In this document: positions 1 to 8,800 of the stretch, in pieces | How the letters are laid out: each line of letters begins with the position of its first letter | Numbering within the stretch: the stretch's first letter is position 1 | NCBI GenBank assembly: GCA_964621445.1 | Contig: CAZUNO010000026.1 | Span: forward strand, 1-34,281 | From: CAZUNO01 sp964621445 [NCBI: Candidatus Hadarchaeota archaeon] | GTDB taxonomy: Archaea; CAYQAE01; CAYVLA01 | Reading direction: 5' to 3' | Length of the DNA stretch: 34,281 nucleotides | The notes under the pieces: model-generated | Told to the model about the DNA's origin: nothing | What the model saw: the letters and a program-made list of their open reading frames with translations, nothing else | Databases searched by the model: none | Made by a program: the position numbers and the translations under genes

Positions 1-48
1 AAAAACCATACAACCCCTCCACCCCCCACCAGTTATGCAACAAAGCAG

Positions 49-55
49 AAAAAAA
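49..55 (-). terminator. U-tract terminator candidate
   Basis: Seven consecutive A on the + strand read as a seven-U run on the minus-strand message, 17 bases past the stop of the small cysteine-rich gene. Short U tracts without a strong hairpin are the usual archaeal termination signal. No stem was found in front of it. Confidence 0.4.
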
Positions 56-71
56 TACTGATCCATTCGGT

Positions 72-242
72 TTAGTTCTTCTTTTCCAGTTCTCCATCGC
101 AGCAAACGAATGTACATGGGCCGCAGTCACACTGGTGAGCAGGGGTTCCACAATCTTTACACTCCTTCTCTACCCTCAGTTCAAGACCACAACCTTCGCA
201 TACATAGACCTCGCCAGCTTTCATGTCGTGACAGTTCACCAT
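72..242 (-). CDS. 10-cysteine small zinc-ribbon/metal-binding protein
   Basis: This is a 56-residue open frame. It has ten cysteines, at positions 4, 15, 18, 28, 31, 38, 40, 43, 47 and 48. They include CEGC, CKDC and the dense cluster CDCGPCTFVCC near the C-terminus, followed by a charged KK tail. The pattern fits a small zinc ribbon or rubredoxin/desulforedoxin-like knuckle with a metallothionein-like end; no specific family is claimed. The ATG at 242 was chosen because GAGGTG lies six bases before it and a TATA box (TTTATAC) lies at 281-287, which together give a short leader. Met7 is a weaker alternative start. Its role is unknown; metal storage, metal delivery or redox are inferences from composition. 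Confidence 0.7.
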   Translation of the reverse strand: MVNCHDMKAGEVYVCEGCGLELRVEKECKDCGTPAHQCDCGPCTFVCCDGELEKKN

Positions 243-280
243 GCAATACACCTCACTGGGTGGAATCCAGCCTTGATGAT

Positions 281-287
281 GTATAAA
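281..287 (-). promoter_or_regulatory. TATA box of the cysteine-rich gene
   Basis: TTTATAC on the minus strand, about 42 bases before the ATG at 242. Transcription would start near 258 and leave a leader of about 16 bases that still holds the GAGGTG ribosome site. Confidence 0.45.
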
Positions 288-372
288 TGATATGCCTTTG
301 TGGATTCAGTGTCCCAGATCGGCAAATGATAATGGCTATCACCTTCAAACTGTGGGGATAATTAAACCGGGT

Positions 373-770
373 TCAAGAGAATTCCTGGTTGTACTTCCTT
401 CTATAGATATCCGACAGCGTTGCCCCCTTTCCTCGTAGTTCGATTACCTTGGCGAAACCTTCAGCGTGATTTCTGCCGAACCATTCTCGGAGAATTGGCA
501 GTTTGGATGCTCTCCAATATGGCGTCTCTGTAATTGAAAGCCGAAATATTTCCTCTTTCCACCTTTTAGAATATCATCCCTCAGATCTGATGTGAGTTGG
601 ATGCCCAGGTTCCTAATCACAATATCAAGAAGTAGGTCCACTCTGTCCTTTCGCTGTTCAAGGCTCAGCAACTCCTCATCGTGGGATCCCCTTATACCCT
701 CAAGTTCTATCAGTCTCTTTTTGGTCTCTGATTTGATGTCTATGTCAAGGGAATCGAGAAAGTCTGACAT
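373..770 (-). CDS. Hypothetical protein split by a -1 frameshift
   Basis: Two overlapping minus-strand frames join into one plausible 132-residue protein. The first frame starts at ATG 770 (MSDFLDSLDIDIK) and is acidic and helical, with a likely coiled-coil stretch. After codon 69 (AAA in CTA AAA GGT, 566-564) its continuation becomes poor. The -1 frame from there reads RWKEEIFRLSITETPYWRAS and later GATLSDIYRRKY, and stops at TGA 375-373. The joint is a run of four A at 567-564, so slippage of a Lys-tRNA or one missing A in the assembly would both restore the frame. Without a shift the first frame ends at 444. No family is recognised; the C-terminal part could be DNA-binding, but that is a guess. 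No clear ribosome site or TATA box was seen. Confidence 0.5.
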
Positions 771-1015
771 CCAATCACAAAACATTCACGCCATGGAAAA
801 ATTGTCCATGAATCGGTCGAGTGGATAGTTCGGCCTGGGGTCTAGCCCGGATTTATGGCGAGTAATATGTAGAATCCCTTTGCAATGCTTCGTATAATTT
901 GGTATGGATATTCATGGATGTCCATTTCTTTATAAAGCATGAGGGAATGAATTTGATTTGAAATCTTTCAAAAATGTTTAATCGGGTTGGATGAGCAATA
1001 ATCAGTTTGTCTTTT

Positions 1016-1189
1016 ATGCTGGCGCGTAAAGCAAGTAGTGTGAACAATCAGATAATAGATCAAGTCGTGTCCAATCCATATCTATCATTGGCACTTATGG
1101 TTGTGGTATCATGTTTTCTAATAACTGCATTTCTCCTGAAGCGACAGAGAGACAAAGAGGACCAATTCTTTCACATAGATCCAAGTTGA
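1016..1189 (+). CDS. Small single-pass membrane protein
   Basis: This frame of 57 residues has a basic N-terminus (MLARKASS). One strong hydrophobic segment runs from about residue 25 to 42 (LSLALMVVVSCFLITAFLL), followed by a charged KRQRDKED tail, as expected for a small anchored protein. A TTG at 1007 in the same frame is an alternative start. A TATA-like GTTTAATC lies at about 976-983, which puts transcription start close to 1003-1007. The next small frame begins 13 bases after its stop, suggesting a two-gene unit. No homolog is recognised. An opposing frame at 853-1047 overlaps its start but looks less protein-like. Confidence 0.45.
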   Translation: MLARKASSVNNQIIDQVVSNPYLSLALMVVVSCFLITAFLLKRQRDKEDQFFHIDPS

Positions 1190-1202
1190 GCGTGGGATAT
1201 CT

Positions 1203-1352
1203 ATGAGACAGCTCGATTCATCAGAGGACAAACGTGTTAAGAACAGCTCAAGTCTGCAATCAGTAAAACTGGCCGGAGATATACTGAAGTCCAGGAAGAA
1301 CTACGAAATCCAATTAATGATGGATCTCGTAGATGCAGCGGGAAAGGGATGA
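1203..1352 (+). CDS. Hypothetical 49-residue protein
   Basis: The short frame begins MRQLDSSEDKRVKNSSSLQ and ends MMDLVDAAGKG. It is charged, looks helical in its second half, and has no membrane segment. It follows the small membrane protein by 13 bases, and a GTGGGA sequence lies before the ATG as a weak ribosome site. Five T at 1385-1389 could end the transcript. No family is recognised. Support rests on position, start context and reasonable composition only, so it may not be a gene. Confidence 0.35.
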   Translation: MRQLDSSEDKRVKNSSSLQSVKLAGDILKSRKNYEIQLMMDLVDAAGKG

Positions 1353-1422
1353 ATAGGCATTCATTATAAGGCCAGTATAGTCCCTTTTTCCTGAATCTCG
1401 CTAAGGGAAGCAGTTGCTGTAA

Positions 1423-3072
1423 TTACCAGCTACTGCCGTCTTTCCTGGTTCCACATATATTTACTTTCATTCCAAGGGCTCTTGCCATGCATGCCTTTGC
1501 AAGCATGGCCTCATCCGCGGATGCCACATCTTCCGCATATGCTACTTGAATATGGTTGCTCTTGTGTTTGGCCATCATCTGGTCCCTGGTGACCCCGTAT
1601 ATCACTGCATGCATCATGGGCCACTCTGGAGTTGTGGCTTCCGACCTCCTAGTTGATTCCTCTTCTGGCAAATCCACCGCTGCTGCGCGGCCAAGGTCCA
1701 TGCAAAGCTGGTTTTCATCGACGTAAATCCTGCTCCATACCACTTCGCCAGGTTTGGATATGCCGGCTATGGACCCTCCTCCAAGGTGGAAATACATTGG
1801 AGGTTGTCTCTTGCTGACTGCTCCCTTGTAGCCTCCCTTGATGTGTTCAGGCGGAACGGATCCGCTGATTTCAAAGACCCACACGTAATCATCGATGGTA
1901 CCGGATCCGTCCCAATCTCCCCATCTCAGATCATGAAGTGTGGTTTCAACTGGCTGGGACATTGAAGCATGAACCCGATTGGTCATCAATGCATCCAAGC
2001 CGGCGCATTCGTCGACTTCATTGAAATGAGGAAGCGGGTAGTTCTCGTAAAGCACCCGTTCCCCGTCCCTCGATTTTACGGGAGGCCTATCGGTGTTGTT
2101 GAGTAAGCCCTCGGCCAAATCACTGGCCGGTAGAAGGTCCTTGAGGCCCTGTTGGTATTGTATTCCTATTGTGTCACATCCGAATTCATCAGCGATGCGA
2201 AGTGCAGCAGCATACATCTTGCACTGGGTTAGAACTTGAGCTTCGGTCAGTTCGGTTTCCTCGTCCTCGCCCAATTCAAACTCCATTCCCTTTTCCCTGA
2301 GCCAATCGAAAATTCGCCTTGCCTCTTTGTCAGATACCTGATTTGTCTCATAGTAAAGAGCTGACTGGCTGAGTCGTTCCTTGAATACCCCGGTTGGATT
2401 TAGCAAGCTGTCGGGAATTATTGCATTGAACATTCCCATACATCCCTCGTCAAAGATCCCCATTATGGCTTTTTCCTTCATCAATTTCTTGGCTAGACCT
2501 TCACCGAGAGCTACTATCTCTTCGGGAGGGTTTATGTGGTCAAGAGGCTTAACGTGGCTCTTATCATGTTCAAGGCTACCTTGTTCCAGCCAGAGACTCA
2601 AATTGGAACGGAAGTCATCATCCGAGAAATCCTCTCCCCAAAGCATTGAGTAGTCTTTTCCGGCCTTGGTGAGTGAACCAGCGAGATTTAGTGTTCCAAC
2701 CAAGCCCGGCCATTCCCCGGACCAATTGGCTACGAGGAGTATTGGGCCTTCATGGGATAGGAGACCTGCTAATACGTGATGTGAATACTGCCAGACCGCT
2801 TCGGCGACTATCAATTTAGTTTTCGGATCAATCCTCTTGAAGACCTCCATTCCCTCCTTCTGGGAACCTATGAACCCGTGCTCTTCATCCGGTTTGTAGG
2901 GGTGACCTCTAACAAGCTGGTAACCGCAACTGGAAACGGCTTCTTCCAGTTCGCGTTCCATTGATTCCTGGGCCTCCCAGCAGGTTCTGTTTGCGCTGAG
3001 ACGCAGGTCCCCGTTGGCAACCATTACCACCTGATTTGACTTGACTTTTTGGGGTTTGCTCAGTTGAGGCAT
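1423..3072 (-). CDS. L-fucose/L-arabinose isomerase family protein
   Basis: The product of 549 residues matches the FucI/AraA-type ketol-isomerase family, whose members interconvert aldoses and ketoses with a divalent metal. It has an N-terminal Rossmann-like part ([15 protein letters not shown]), the family segment around [19 protein letters not shown], a central [10 protein letters not shown] holding a likely metal-ligand glutamate, and a C-terminal beta-rich part. Length is close to FucI. The exact sugar cannot be told. ATG 3072 was chosen because homology seems to begin just after it. In-frame TTG 3102 and GTG 3099 are alternatives, and a TATA-like TTTAATAA at 3122-3129 is spaced for a leaderless GTG 3099. 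It stands alone here but fits the later carbohydrate genes. No signal peptide is present, so it acts in the cytoplasm. Confidence 0.82.
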   Translation of the reverse strand: MPQLSKPQKVKSNQVVMVANGDLRLSANRTCWEAQESMERELEEAVSSCGYQLVRGHPYKPDEEHGFIGSQKEGMEVFKRIDPKTKLIVAEAVWQYSHHVLAGLLSHEGPILLVANWSGEWPGLVGTLNLAGSLTKAGKDYSMLWGEDFSDDDFRSNLSLWLEQGSLEHDKSHVKPLDHINPPEEIVALGEGLAKKLMKEKAIMGIFDEGCMGMFNAIIPDSLLNPTGVFKERLSQSALYYETNQVSDKEARRIFDWLREKGMEFELGEDEETELTEAQVLTQCKMYAAALRIADEFGCDTIGIQYQQGLKDLLPASDLAEGLLNNTDRPPVKSRDGERVLYENYPLPHFNEVDECAGLDALMTNRVHASMSQPVETTLHDLRWGDWDGSGTIDDYVWVFEISGSVPPEHIKGGYKGAVSKRQPPMYFHLGGGSIAGISKPGEVVWSRIYVDENQLCMDLGRAAAVDLPEEESTRRSEATTPEWPMMHAVIYGVTRDQMMAKHKSNHIQVAYAEDVASADEAMLAKACMARALGMKVNICGTRKDGSSW

Positions 3073-3163
3073 GCGATATTTTGGAGCCAAAATGTCCACC
3101 AAAATCTACTTTTGGCGACGATTATTAAATTGGATTCAAGCCTGAATCCCAGATTTAACATCT

Positions 3164-3382
3164 TTAGAGGTCTTCCTTGTTCCAGTAGTATCTCTCTATG
3201 GGGTCCCTTCCCCGGCGCCAACTTAAGGTGGCATATAACATGATTAGGATACCTCCACCAGCAAGAATAATGGACTCAGTGGGTATGGTTTTGTACTCGC
3301 CCTGTGATCCAAGGACGAGAGCACTCCACCAGAAAAGGCTAAAACAAATTAGGATGAGACCTATGGTAATTAGTTTTTGCAT
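3164..3382 (-). CDS. Small two-helix membrane protein
   Basis: This is a 72-residue protein. One hydrophobic segment lies at about residues 5-24 (ITIGLILICFSLFWWSALVL) and a second at about 38-54, followed by RRGRDPIERYYWNKEDL. The positive-inside rule would place the C-terminus in the cytoplasm. ATG 3382 is preceded by the TATA box CTATAAATT about 28 bases upstream, so the message may be nearly leaderless. No family is recognised and no partner is evident; the gene upstream on the same strand is far away, and the fucose-isomerase-like gene lies 91 bases downstream. Confidence 0.6.
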   Translation of the reverse strand: MQKLITIGLILICFSLFWWSALVLGSQGEYKTIPTESIILAGGGILIMLYATLSWRRGRDPIERYYWNKEDL

Positions 3383-3405
3383 ATTGGCAGGTTTTCTCTC
3401 CTTGG

Positions 3406-3414
3406 AATTTATAG
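3406..3414 (-). promoter_or_regulatory. TATA box of the two-helix membrane protein
   Basis: CTATAAATT on the minus strand, centred 28 bases before ATG 3382, the usual archaeal distance for a leaderless start. Confidence 0.5.
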
Positions 3415-3586
3415 ACTACTAAAGATTTCAACTTGATATTGCGATTTGCTTTTTTTAATTAGGAGAATTATCGTATTCATTTCCCCTCTAATGAGGGAGT
3501 ACTTTTCAAATTTCAAGCTATCCTCTTTCCCCCAAACGTGTTAAGAAGTTAGGCTTTATCAAAGATGGCTCCGAATAGGGAAAGTT

Positions 3587-4402
3587 ATGGAAAGGCGTCC
3601 CTTGTGGATATTGATCATGGGGATATTGTTCCTGGCAGTTATCACCTATTCCATGGTATTGGAGCCGAACAATCTCAAGGTAAACAGGTTTGACCTCTAT
3701 TTTGAGGATCTCCCTCCGGAAATGGATGGGCTAACCATAGCCCATGTTTCTGATCTTCATCTCCACCGTGTCGGCCACAGGGAGAATGAGGTTCTAAGTA
3801 TACTTCAGGAGGAATCACCGGATCTGATTGCGATTACGGGGGACATGGTTGACAGAGCGGAGGACAAAGAACAATGCATGGAATATCTTGGCAATTTTCA
3901 GGCCGGTATCGGAATCTGGGCGGTGCAGGGTAACTGGGAACACCATGTGGGATGGGTTAGAAGTTCCTTAAGGCGTGATCTTGCAGATGAGGGGATCGAT
4001 CTTCTGGTGGATGAGGGAGAATTTATTCCAGGTAGCGAGGGCCAAATTTGGATATGCGGTACCGATGACCCATCACTTGGGAAGGATAACATCGGGAGAT
4101 CCCTGGAAGGCTGCGGCGATTCCTTCGTCATTCTGCTCGGGCACTCTCCTGATGTAATGAACAGGGCTCCCGGTAAGGTTAGACTGATACTTGCTGGTCA
4201 TACCCACGGAGGTCAGGTACGAATACCGTTTATTGGGGCTCCTTGGGCCAAGAGGATGGGGGGAGGTTTCCTATCCGGTATTTACGAGAGTAATGAAACC
4301 GTGATGTACGTGTCTAAGGGTGTAGGAATGACCACACTTCCGATTAGGTTTCTGTGTAGACCAGATATTGCTTTGATTAGGTTGAAAAAGAAGACCTCGT
4401 GA
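3587..4402 (+). CDS. Membrane-anchored metallophosphoesterase, YkuE-like
   Basis: The 271-residue protein has an N-terminal membrane anchor (about residues 6-24) followed by a calcineurin-like phosphoesterase domain. The two-metal-site motifs are all visible: SDLHLH (Asp56, His58), GDMVD (Asp86), GNWEHH (Asn116), LGHS (His186) and AGHTHGG (His205, His207). This is the YkuE/YaeI-like group of membrane-bound phosphoesterases, some of which act on lipid-linked nucleotides or phospholipids; the substrate here is unknown. A TATA-like TTTATC lies roughly 30 bases before ATG 3587 and there is no strong ribosome site, consistent with a leaderless message. The polarity of the anchor suggests N-in, with the catalytic domain outside, but this is inference. 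Confidence 0.88.
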   Translation: MERRPLWILIMGILFLAVITYSMVLEPNNLKVNRFDLYFEDLPPEMDGLTIAHVSDLHLHRVGHRENEVLSILQEESPDLIAITGDMVDRAEDKEQCMEYLGNFQAGIGIWAVQGNWEHHVGWVRSSLRRDLADEGIDLLVDEGEFIPGSEGQIWICGTDDPSLGKDNIGRSLEGCGDSFVILLGHSPDVMNRAPGKVRLILAGHTHGGQVRIPFIGAPWAKRMGGGFLSGIYESNETVMYVSKGVGMTTLPIRFLCRPDIALIRLKKKTS

Positions 4403-4901
4403 AGGACGAAAACTCTCCTGGTCAAGGTTTATCTACCGCCTCCATTTTTACCACCTTCTCATGTTGCGCTTTCAGTGAGGAGAGAAAGTAGTCCAGGAAG
4501 AACCAGTAGCCCCGTACATGATGGGTCGACTGGTCACCTGAAACGGTGTAGTCCTACGGTGGGTTCCAGGACCAAAACGCCCAACATGCATTTGGGTCAT
4601 CCGAATATTCTTCACCCGGAACTATCTGTTGAGAAAGGAAATACCTCAATCCGCGAACGGCTGAAGCGATATATTTGCATTTTCTAGTTGCTTCATGGCA
4701 CATCAACATTACAATGGCTCGATGAGATTTGGAGATCAACAGAGACAAAGTGGAAAACTCGAGCTCCGCGGTCATTGATTGCAGGGAGTCCGATCCAAAC
4801 ACTGCATCTTGATAAGAATTCTCGATGTCTAGCTAATATTGAAATCCAAGAATGAAAACCAGAAGGTAGTTAAATCAGGGAAATGACATTTTGGAATTTT
4901 A
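4403..4901. other. 500-base stretch without a recognised gene
   Basis: Frames on either strand here are short and not protein-like: basic Ser/Thr/Pro-rich on the plus strand and a Trp-rich mixed frame on the minus strand. A small stem, CACC-TGAAAC-GGTG, is visible near 4536-4549. The motifs of RNase P, SRP and tRNA genes were looked for by eye and not found. It may be a decayed gene or an unrecognised RNA; nothing firmer can be said. Confidence 0.4.
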
Positions 4902-5057
4902 TTAGGCGGTCCTAGCCTTTGCTTTCTTCTCCTCTTTCCTTCTTTGAGTTTTGATTTCCCTTTTCTTTAGATCCTGACTTAACTTTTGACGGTGTACTCC
5001 ACGATCCACCAAATCCTTTGGTTGGATTCTTGTCGTTTTTGTCATAGCGTCTTCCAT
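4902..5057 (-). CDS. Small basic lysine/arginine-rich protein
   Basis: This 51-residue frame reads MEDAMTKTTRIQPKDLV at its start and ends in a highly basic helix (KKREIKTQRRKEEKKAKARTA). An in-frame TGA lies two codons before ATG 5057, which makes this the first possible start; ATG 5045 is an alternative. Clean reading frame, sensible codons and composition argue for a real gene. Such basic mini-proteins often bind RNA, ribosomes or DNA, but no family is recognised. It is divergent from the winged-helix gene at 5236, and the shared upstream region carries repeated CATAAC words. Confidence 0.5.
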   Translation of the reverse strand: MEDAMTKTTRIQPKDLVDRGVHRQKLSQDLKKREIKTQRRKEEKKAKARTA

Positions 5058-5172
5058 AACTCATATAACCACTACATAATCGAGTCAAATTGGCATGCTC
5101 CCATCATATCAGTAGACGGAAGTGCTCGCCAAAATTAGTCATAACCCGATGATCATAACTAGACCTGAAAAG

Positions 5173-5184
5173 TAATAAATACTA
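5173..5184 (+). promoter_or_regulatory. TATA box of the winged-helix gene
   Basis: TAATAAATACTA lies about 58 bases before ATG 5236, predicting transcription start near 5204 and a leader of about 32 bases holding the GAGGAG ribosome site. Direct copies of TCATAAC at about 5141-5147 and 5153-5159, just upstream, and of TATGCAA at 5183 and 5200 could be regulator sites. Confidence 0.45.
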
Positions 5185-5235
5185 TGCAAAAGCAAAACGT
5201 ATGCAAGCCACTTGGGTAATTGAGGAGCTGTGACC

Positions 5236-5703
5236 ATGTTTTTTAACGATCGAATGGTGGCGGTGCTCATAACCATAGCTGATCAGGGAAGGATCAATCT
5301 CTATCAATTAGCAAAACGTTCAAAAACAAACCGAGCCTACCTTGGGTCATTGGTCAGAAAAATGGAGGATAAGGGGCTACTAAGCCTGGAGAGGATTGGA
5401 AAGAGAAAGGCCGTTTTCGTCCAGACCACTGAGAAGGGGAAGGATGTCGCGGAGGTTCTACGTAAATCCTCCAAAAGGATACTGGATAGAATGGATGTTG
5501 AGTCCTCTGACAAGGCTGGATCAAATGAAGAGCTAAATGCCCAAATAGGCAGTCATTACTCACTTTCTATCAAGGGTAATGATGATCTATACGATTTCAA
5601 ATTACAGAACCTAGAAGGATCCATTCGGATCCAGACTAAAGTTGAAGCATCCCAGCTCAGGAATCTGATGAGGGATCTAGAGACCATAACCAAATCTAAC
5701 TGA
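5236..5703 (+). CDS. Winged-helix transcription regulator
   Basis: The product has 155 residues. The N-terminal 75 or so form a MarR-like winged helix: helices around VAVLITIADQG and LYQLAKRSKTNRAYLGSLVR (recognition helix), then LVRKMEDKGLLSLER and a wing (GKRKAVFVQTTEKG). The C-terminal half contains a beta-rich stretch (SLSIKGNDDLYDFKL ... GSIRIQTKVEASQL) and is not a known ligand domain to me. ATG 5236 was chosen because GAGGAG sits eight bases before it; GTG 5230 is in frame but too close to that site. Its target is unknown; the repeated CATAAC words upstream make autoregulation possible. It ends about 100 bases before nifJ, which has its own TATA box. Confidence 0.75.
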   Translation: MFFNDRMVAVLITIADQGRINLYQLAKRSKTNRAYLGSLVRKMEDKGLLSLERIGKRKAVFVQTTEKGKDVAEVLRKSSKRILDRMDVESSDKAGSNEELNAQIGSHYSLSIKGNDDLYDFKLQNLEGSIRIQTKVEASQLRNLMRDLETITKSN

Positions 5704-5777
5704 TTGTATTGGGATTATTAACCTCTCTAGACCGTTGCCGAGACAGTGAAAGGCAATAGATCGGCAATGTCGCCAGG

Positions 5778-5786
5778 TATAAATAT
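5778..5786 (+). promoter_or_regulatory. TATA box of nifJ
   Basis: TATAAATAT is centred 26 bases before ATG 5808 and no Shine-Dalgarno sequence lies in between, so the nifJ message is probably leaderless. Confidence 0.65.
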
Positions 5787-5807
5787 GAGAGAGGACCGAG
5801 AACCAAC

Positions 5808-8800
5808 ATGCCTTCGTCGGAGAGTACCAGCAGTCCCTCAAAAGTCGAATATGTAACCATGGATGGAAATGAAGCGGCCGCCTACTCAGCTTATCACCTG
5901 AACGAGGTCGTTGCCATCTATCCGATCACGCCCTCTTCCCCAATGGGAGAACATGCCGATCAGTGGTCGGTTGAGGCAAAACCCAATATATGGGGATCGG
6001 TCCCCAAGGTGGTGGAAATGCAAAGCGAGGGAGGAGCCGCGGGAGCCATACATGGTTCCCTACAAGCCGGAGCTTTGACAACCACCTTCACCGCTTCTCA
6101 GGGCCTTCTTCTGATGATCCCGAATATGTACAAAATAGCAGGGGAATTGATCTCTGGTGTAATTCACGTGGCGGCCAGATCCGTTGCTACCCATGCCCTG
6201 TCGATTTTTTGTGATCATAGCGATGTGATGGCCACCAGGGCAACGGGTTTCGCTCTGCTGGCATCAAATTCCGTCCAAGAAGCTGCCGACATGGCGGTTA
6301 TCGCTCAGGCAGGAACCCTGGAGACGAGGATTCCATTTCTGCATTTTTTTGATGGCTTCCGCACCTCCCACGAGATCTCAAAAATTCAGCTCCCCTCAAA
6401 ATCTCAAATGGAGGATGTGATTGATGACCAACTAGTCCAGGAACATAGGAAACGCTCCCTATCTCCGGATAGGCCCTTTATCAGGGGTACAGCTCAAAAC
6501 CCGGACGTATTTTTTCAGTCGCGAGAGGCGGGTAATGCCTATCATTTAGCCTGTGCGGATATTGTAGAACGGGTAATGAAGAGGTTCAAGGCGATTACTG
6601 GAAGGGAATATCGGTTATTCCAGTACTCAGGGGCAGAGGACGCGGAACGGGTCCTGATTCTAATGGGTTCGGGAGCCGAAACAGCCCAAGAAACCGCGGA
6701 TTATCTCCAAAGCCAGGGGGAAAAAGTAGGAGTTGTCAAGGTACATCTTTTCAGGCCCTTTTCCTCCAAGCATTTACTGGATTCCCTCCCCAGTAGCGCG
6801 AAGTTCATTGCAGTCCTGGACAGGACCAAGGAGCCAGGAAGCGGCGGGGAACCACTCTACATGGATGTCTTAACGGCAATAAGGGAAAATAAGGATAAAC
6901 AACTTGACGATGACCCGTTGGTGCTGGGTGGCAGATATGGCCTCTCGTCCAAGGAATTCACCCCAGCAATGGTAAAGGCCATTTTTGATGAATTGAAGAA
7001 GGAAAGTCCCAAGAACCACTTCACGGTGGGAATTGATGATGATGTTACGGGAACTAGTCTCGACTACGATCCCAATTTTTCGATCGAGAGAGCCGACAGG
7101 GTACGATCCGTTTTCTATGGTCTGGGTTCCGATGGCACGGTAAGTGCCAATAAAAACTCCATAAAGATCATTGGGGAGGAAACGGAAAACTACGCTCAGG
7201 GATACTTCGTTTATGATTCAAGAAAGGCGGGGTCGGTGACCACATCCCACCTCAGGTTTGGACCGGGCCCAATTCATTCACCCTATCTAATTGACAATGC
7301 TAATTTTTTAGCCTGCCACCAATTCTCTTTCCTGGAAAGATTTGACGTTCTGGAGAAAGCACAAAAAGGAGCCACGTTCCTTCTTAACTCGCCCTACGGT
7401 GAACAAGAGGTTTGGGAACACCTTCCAAAAACCGTCCAGGAACACATCCTGGAAAAGAAACTGGACTTCTATATCATAGATGGATATCAGGTTGCCGAAA
7501 ACGCCGGTTTGGGCCGCAGGATAAACACCGTAATGCAGACGTGCTTCTTTGCCATCAGTGGCATCTTGCCTAAAGAAGAGGCCAGCGAGAAGATAAAGGA
7601 AGCAATTGAGAAGAGTTACGGAAAGAGGGGAAAGAAGATAGTTGAGATGAACTATAAGGCGGTGGATAATGCCCTGGAGAATCTCAAGCATGTGGAAACA
7701 CCGAGAGAGGTGAGCAGCGACTTCGATATTAGGCCGCCAGTCCCCGAGGAAGCTCCTGCTTTCGTTCAAGAGGTTACCGCCAAGATGCTTTCATATGAAG
7801 GCGACTCCCTCCCGGTAAGCAAAATGCCCTCGGATGGTACATTTCCTACGGGGACCACTAAGTGGGAAAAAAGGAATATAGCCATGAAAATTCCGGTCTG
7901 GGACCCCGAGACGTGCATACAGTGCGGCAAGTGTGTATCCGTCTGCCCCCACGCGGTTATCAGATCCAAGGTATATGACGGCAATACTCTAGATGATGCT
8001 CCCGATACTTTCAAGTCAACGGAGGCCCGCTGGCGAAAGTTTGAGGGTAAGTACTTCACCGTTCAGGTTTCCCCTGAAGATTGTACCGGCTGTGGACTTT
8101 GCGTGGAGGTTTGCCCGGCCAAAAATAGGAAGGAGCCAAAGCTCAAGGCAATAAACATGGAGCCCCAACCTCCTATTAGAAAACGGGAGGCGGTAAACTG
8201 GGATTTCTTTCTGGATATTCCCGAGGTGGAAAGGGAAAAATTGGATATGAGCAGGATAAAGGATGTTCAGTTGCTCCGACCTTTGTTTGAATTCTCCGGT
8301 GCCTGTGCAGGATGCGGTGAAACTCCTTACCTAAAACTTCTGAGTCAGTTGTTTGGGGATCGGATGTTAATAGCCAACGCTACCGGGTGTTCTTCCATAT
8401 ATGGAGGAAATCTGCCCACCACGCCCTGGACCTTCGATGAAACCGGAAGGGGACCCGCATGGTCAAACTCGCTATTTGAGGATAATGCGGAGTTCGGATT
8501 TGGACTGCGGTTGGGCCTTGACAAACAGATAGAAATCGTGAGGGAACAGCTAGAGGAGATAGGACCAGGCCTGGATCCGGAGCTGGTGGATGACCTGCTG
8601 AATGCGGAGCAGAGAACGGAAGAGGAAATCCGGGAGCAAAGAGATAGGGTATCGAGGCTTAAGGACCTGCTGAAGGGAGAGCCTGATCACGAACAACTTC
8701 TCTCACTCGCGGACCTACTGGTTAGGAAAAGCGTGTGGATAGTTGGAGGGGACGGATGGGCGTATGATATTGGATATGGAGGTTTAGATCACGTAATTGC

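Noticed and set aside
853-1047. Minus-strand frame of 64 residues
   Set aside because: Composition is not protein-like, and it overlaps the start of the better supported small membrane protein on the other strand.
3450-3456. Seven-T run on the plus strand as a terminator
   Set aside because: No plus-strand gene lies upstream for about 2 kb, and it falls in the promoter region between divergent genes; probably just an A/T-rich spacer.
4480-4580. Possible RNase P or SRP RNA (GAAAG, CACCTGAAACGGTG words)
   Set aside because: The conserved blocks are not in the right order or spacing, and no SRP helix 8 tetraloop pattern is present.
4475-4802. Opposing frames of 70 and 82 residues in the gene-poor stretch
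   Set aside because: One is Ser/Thr/Pro/Arg-rich as expected for chance reading, the other shows no domain; neither has a start site or promoter.
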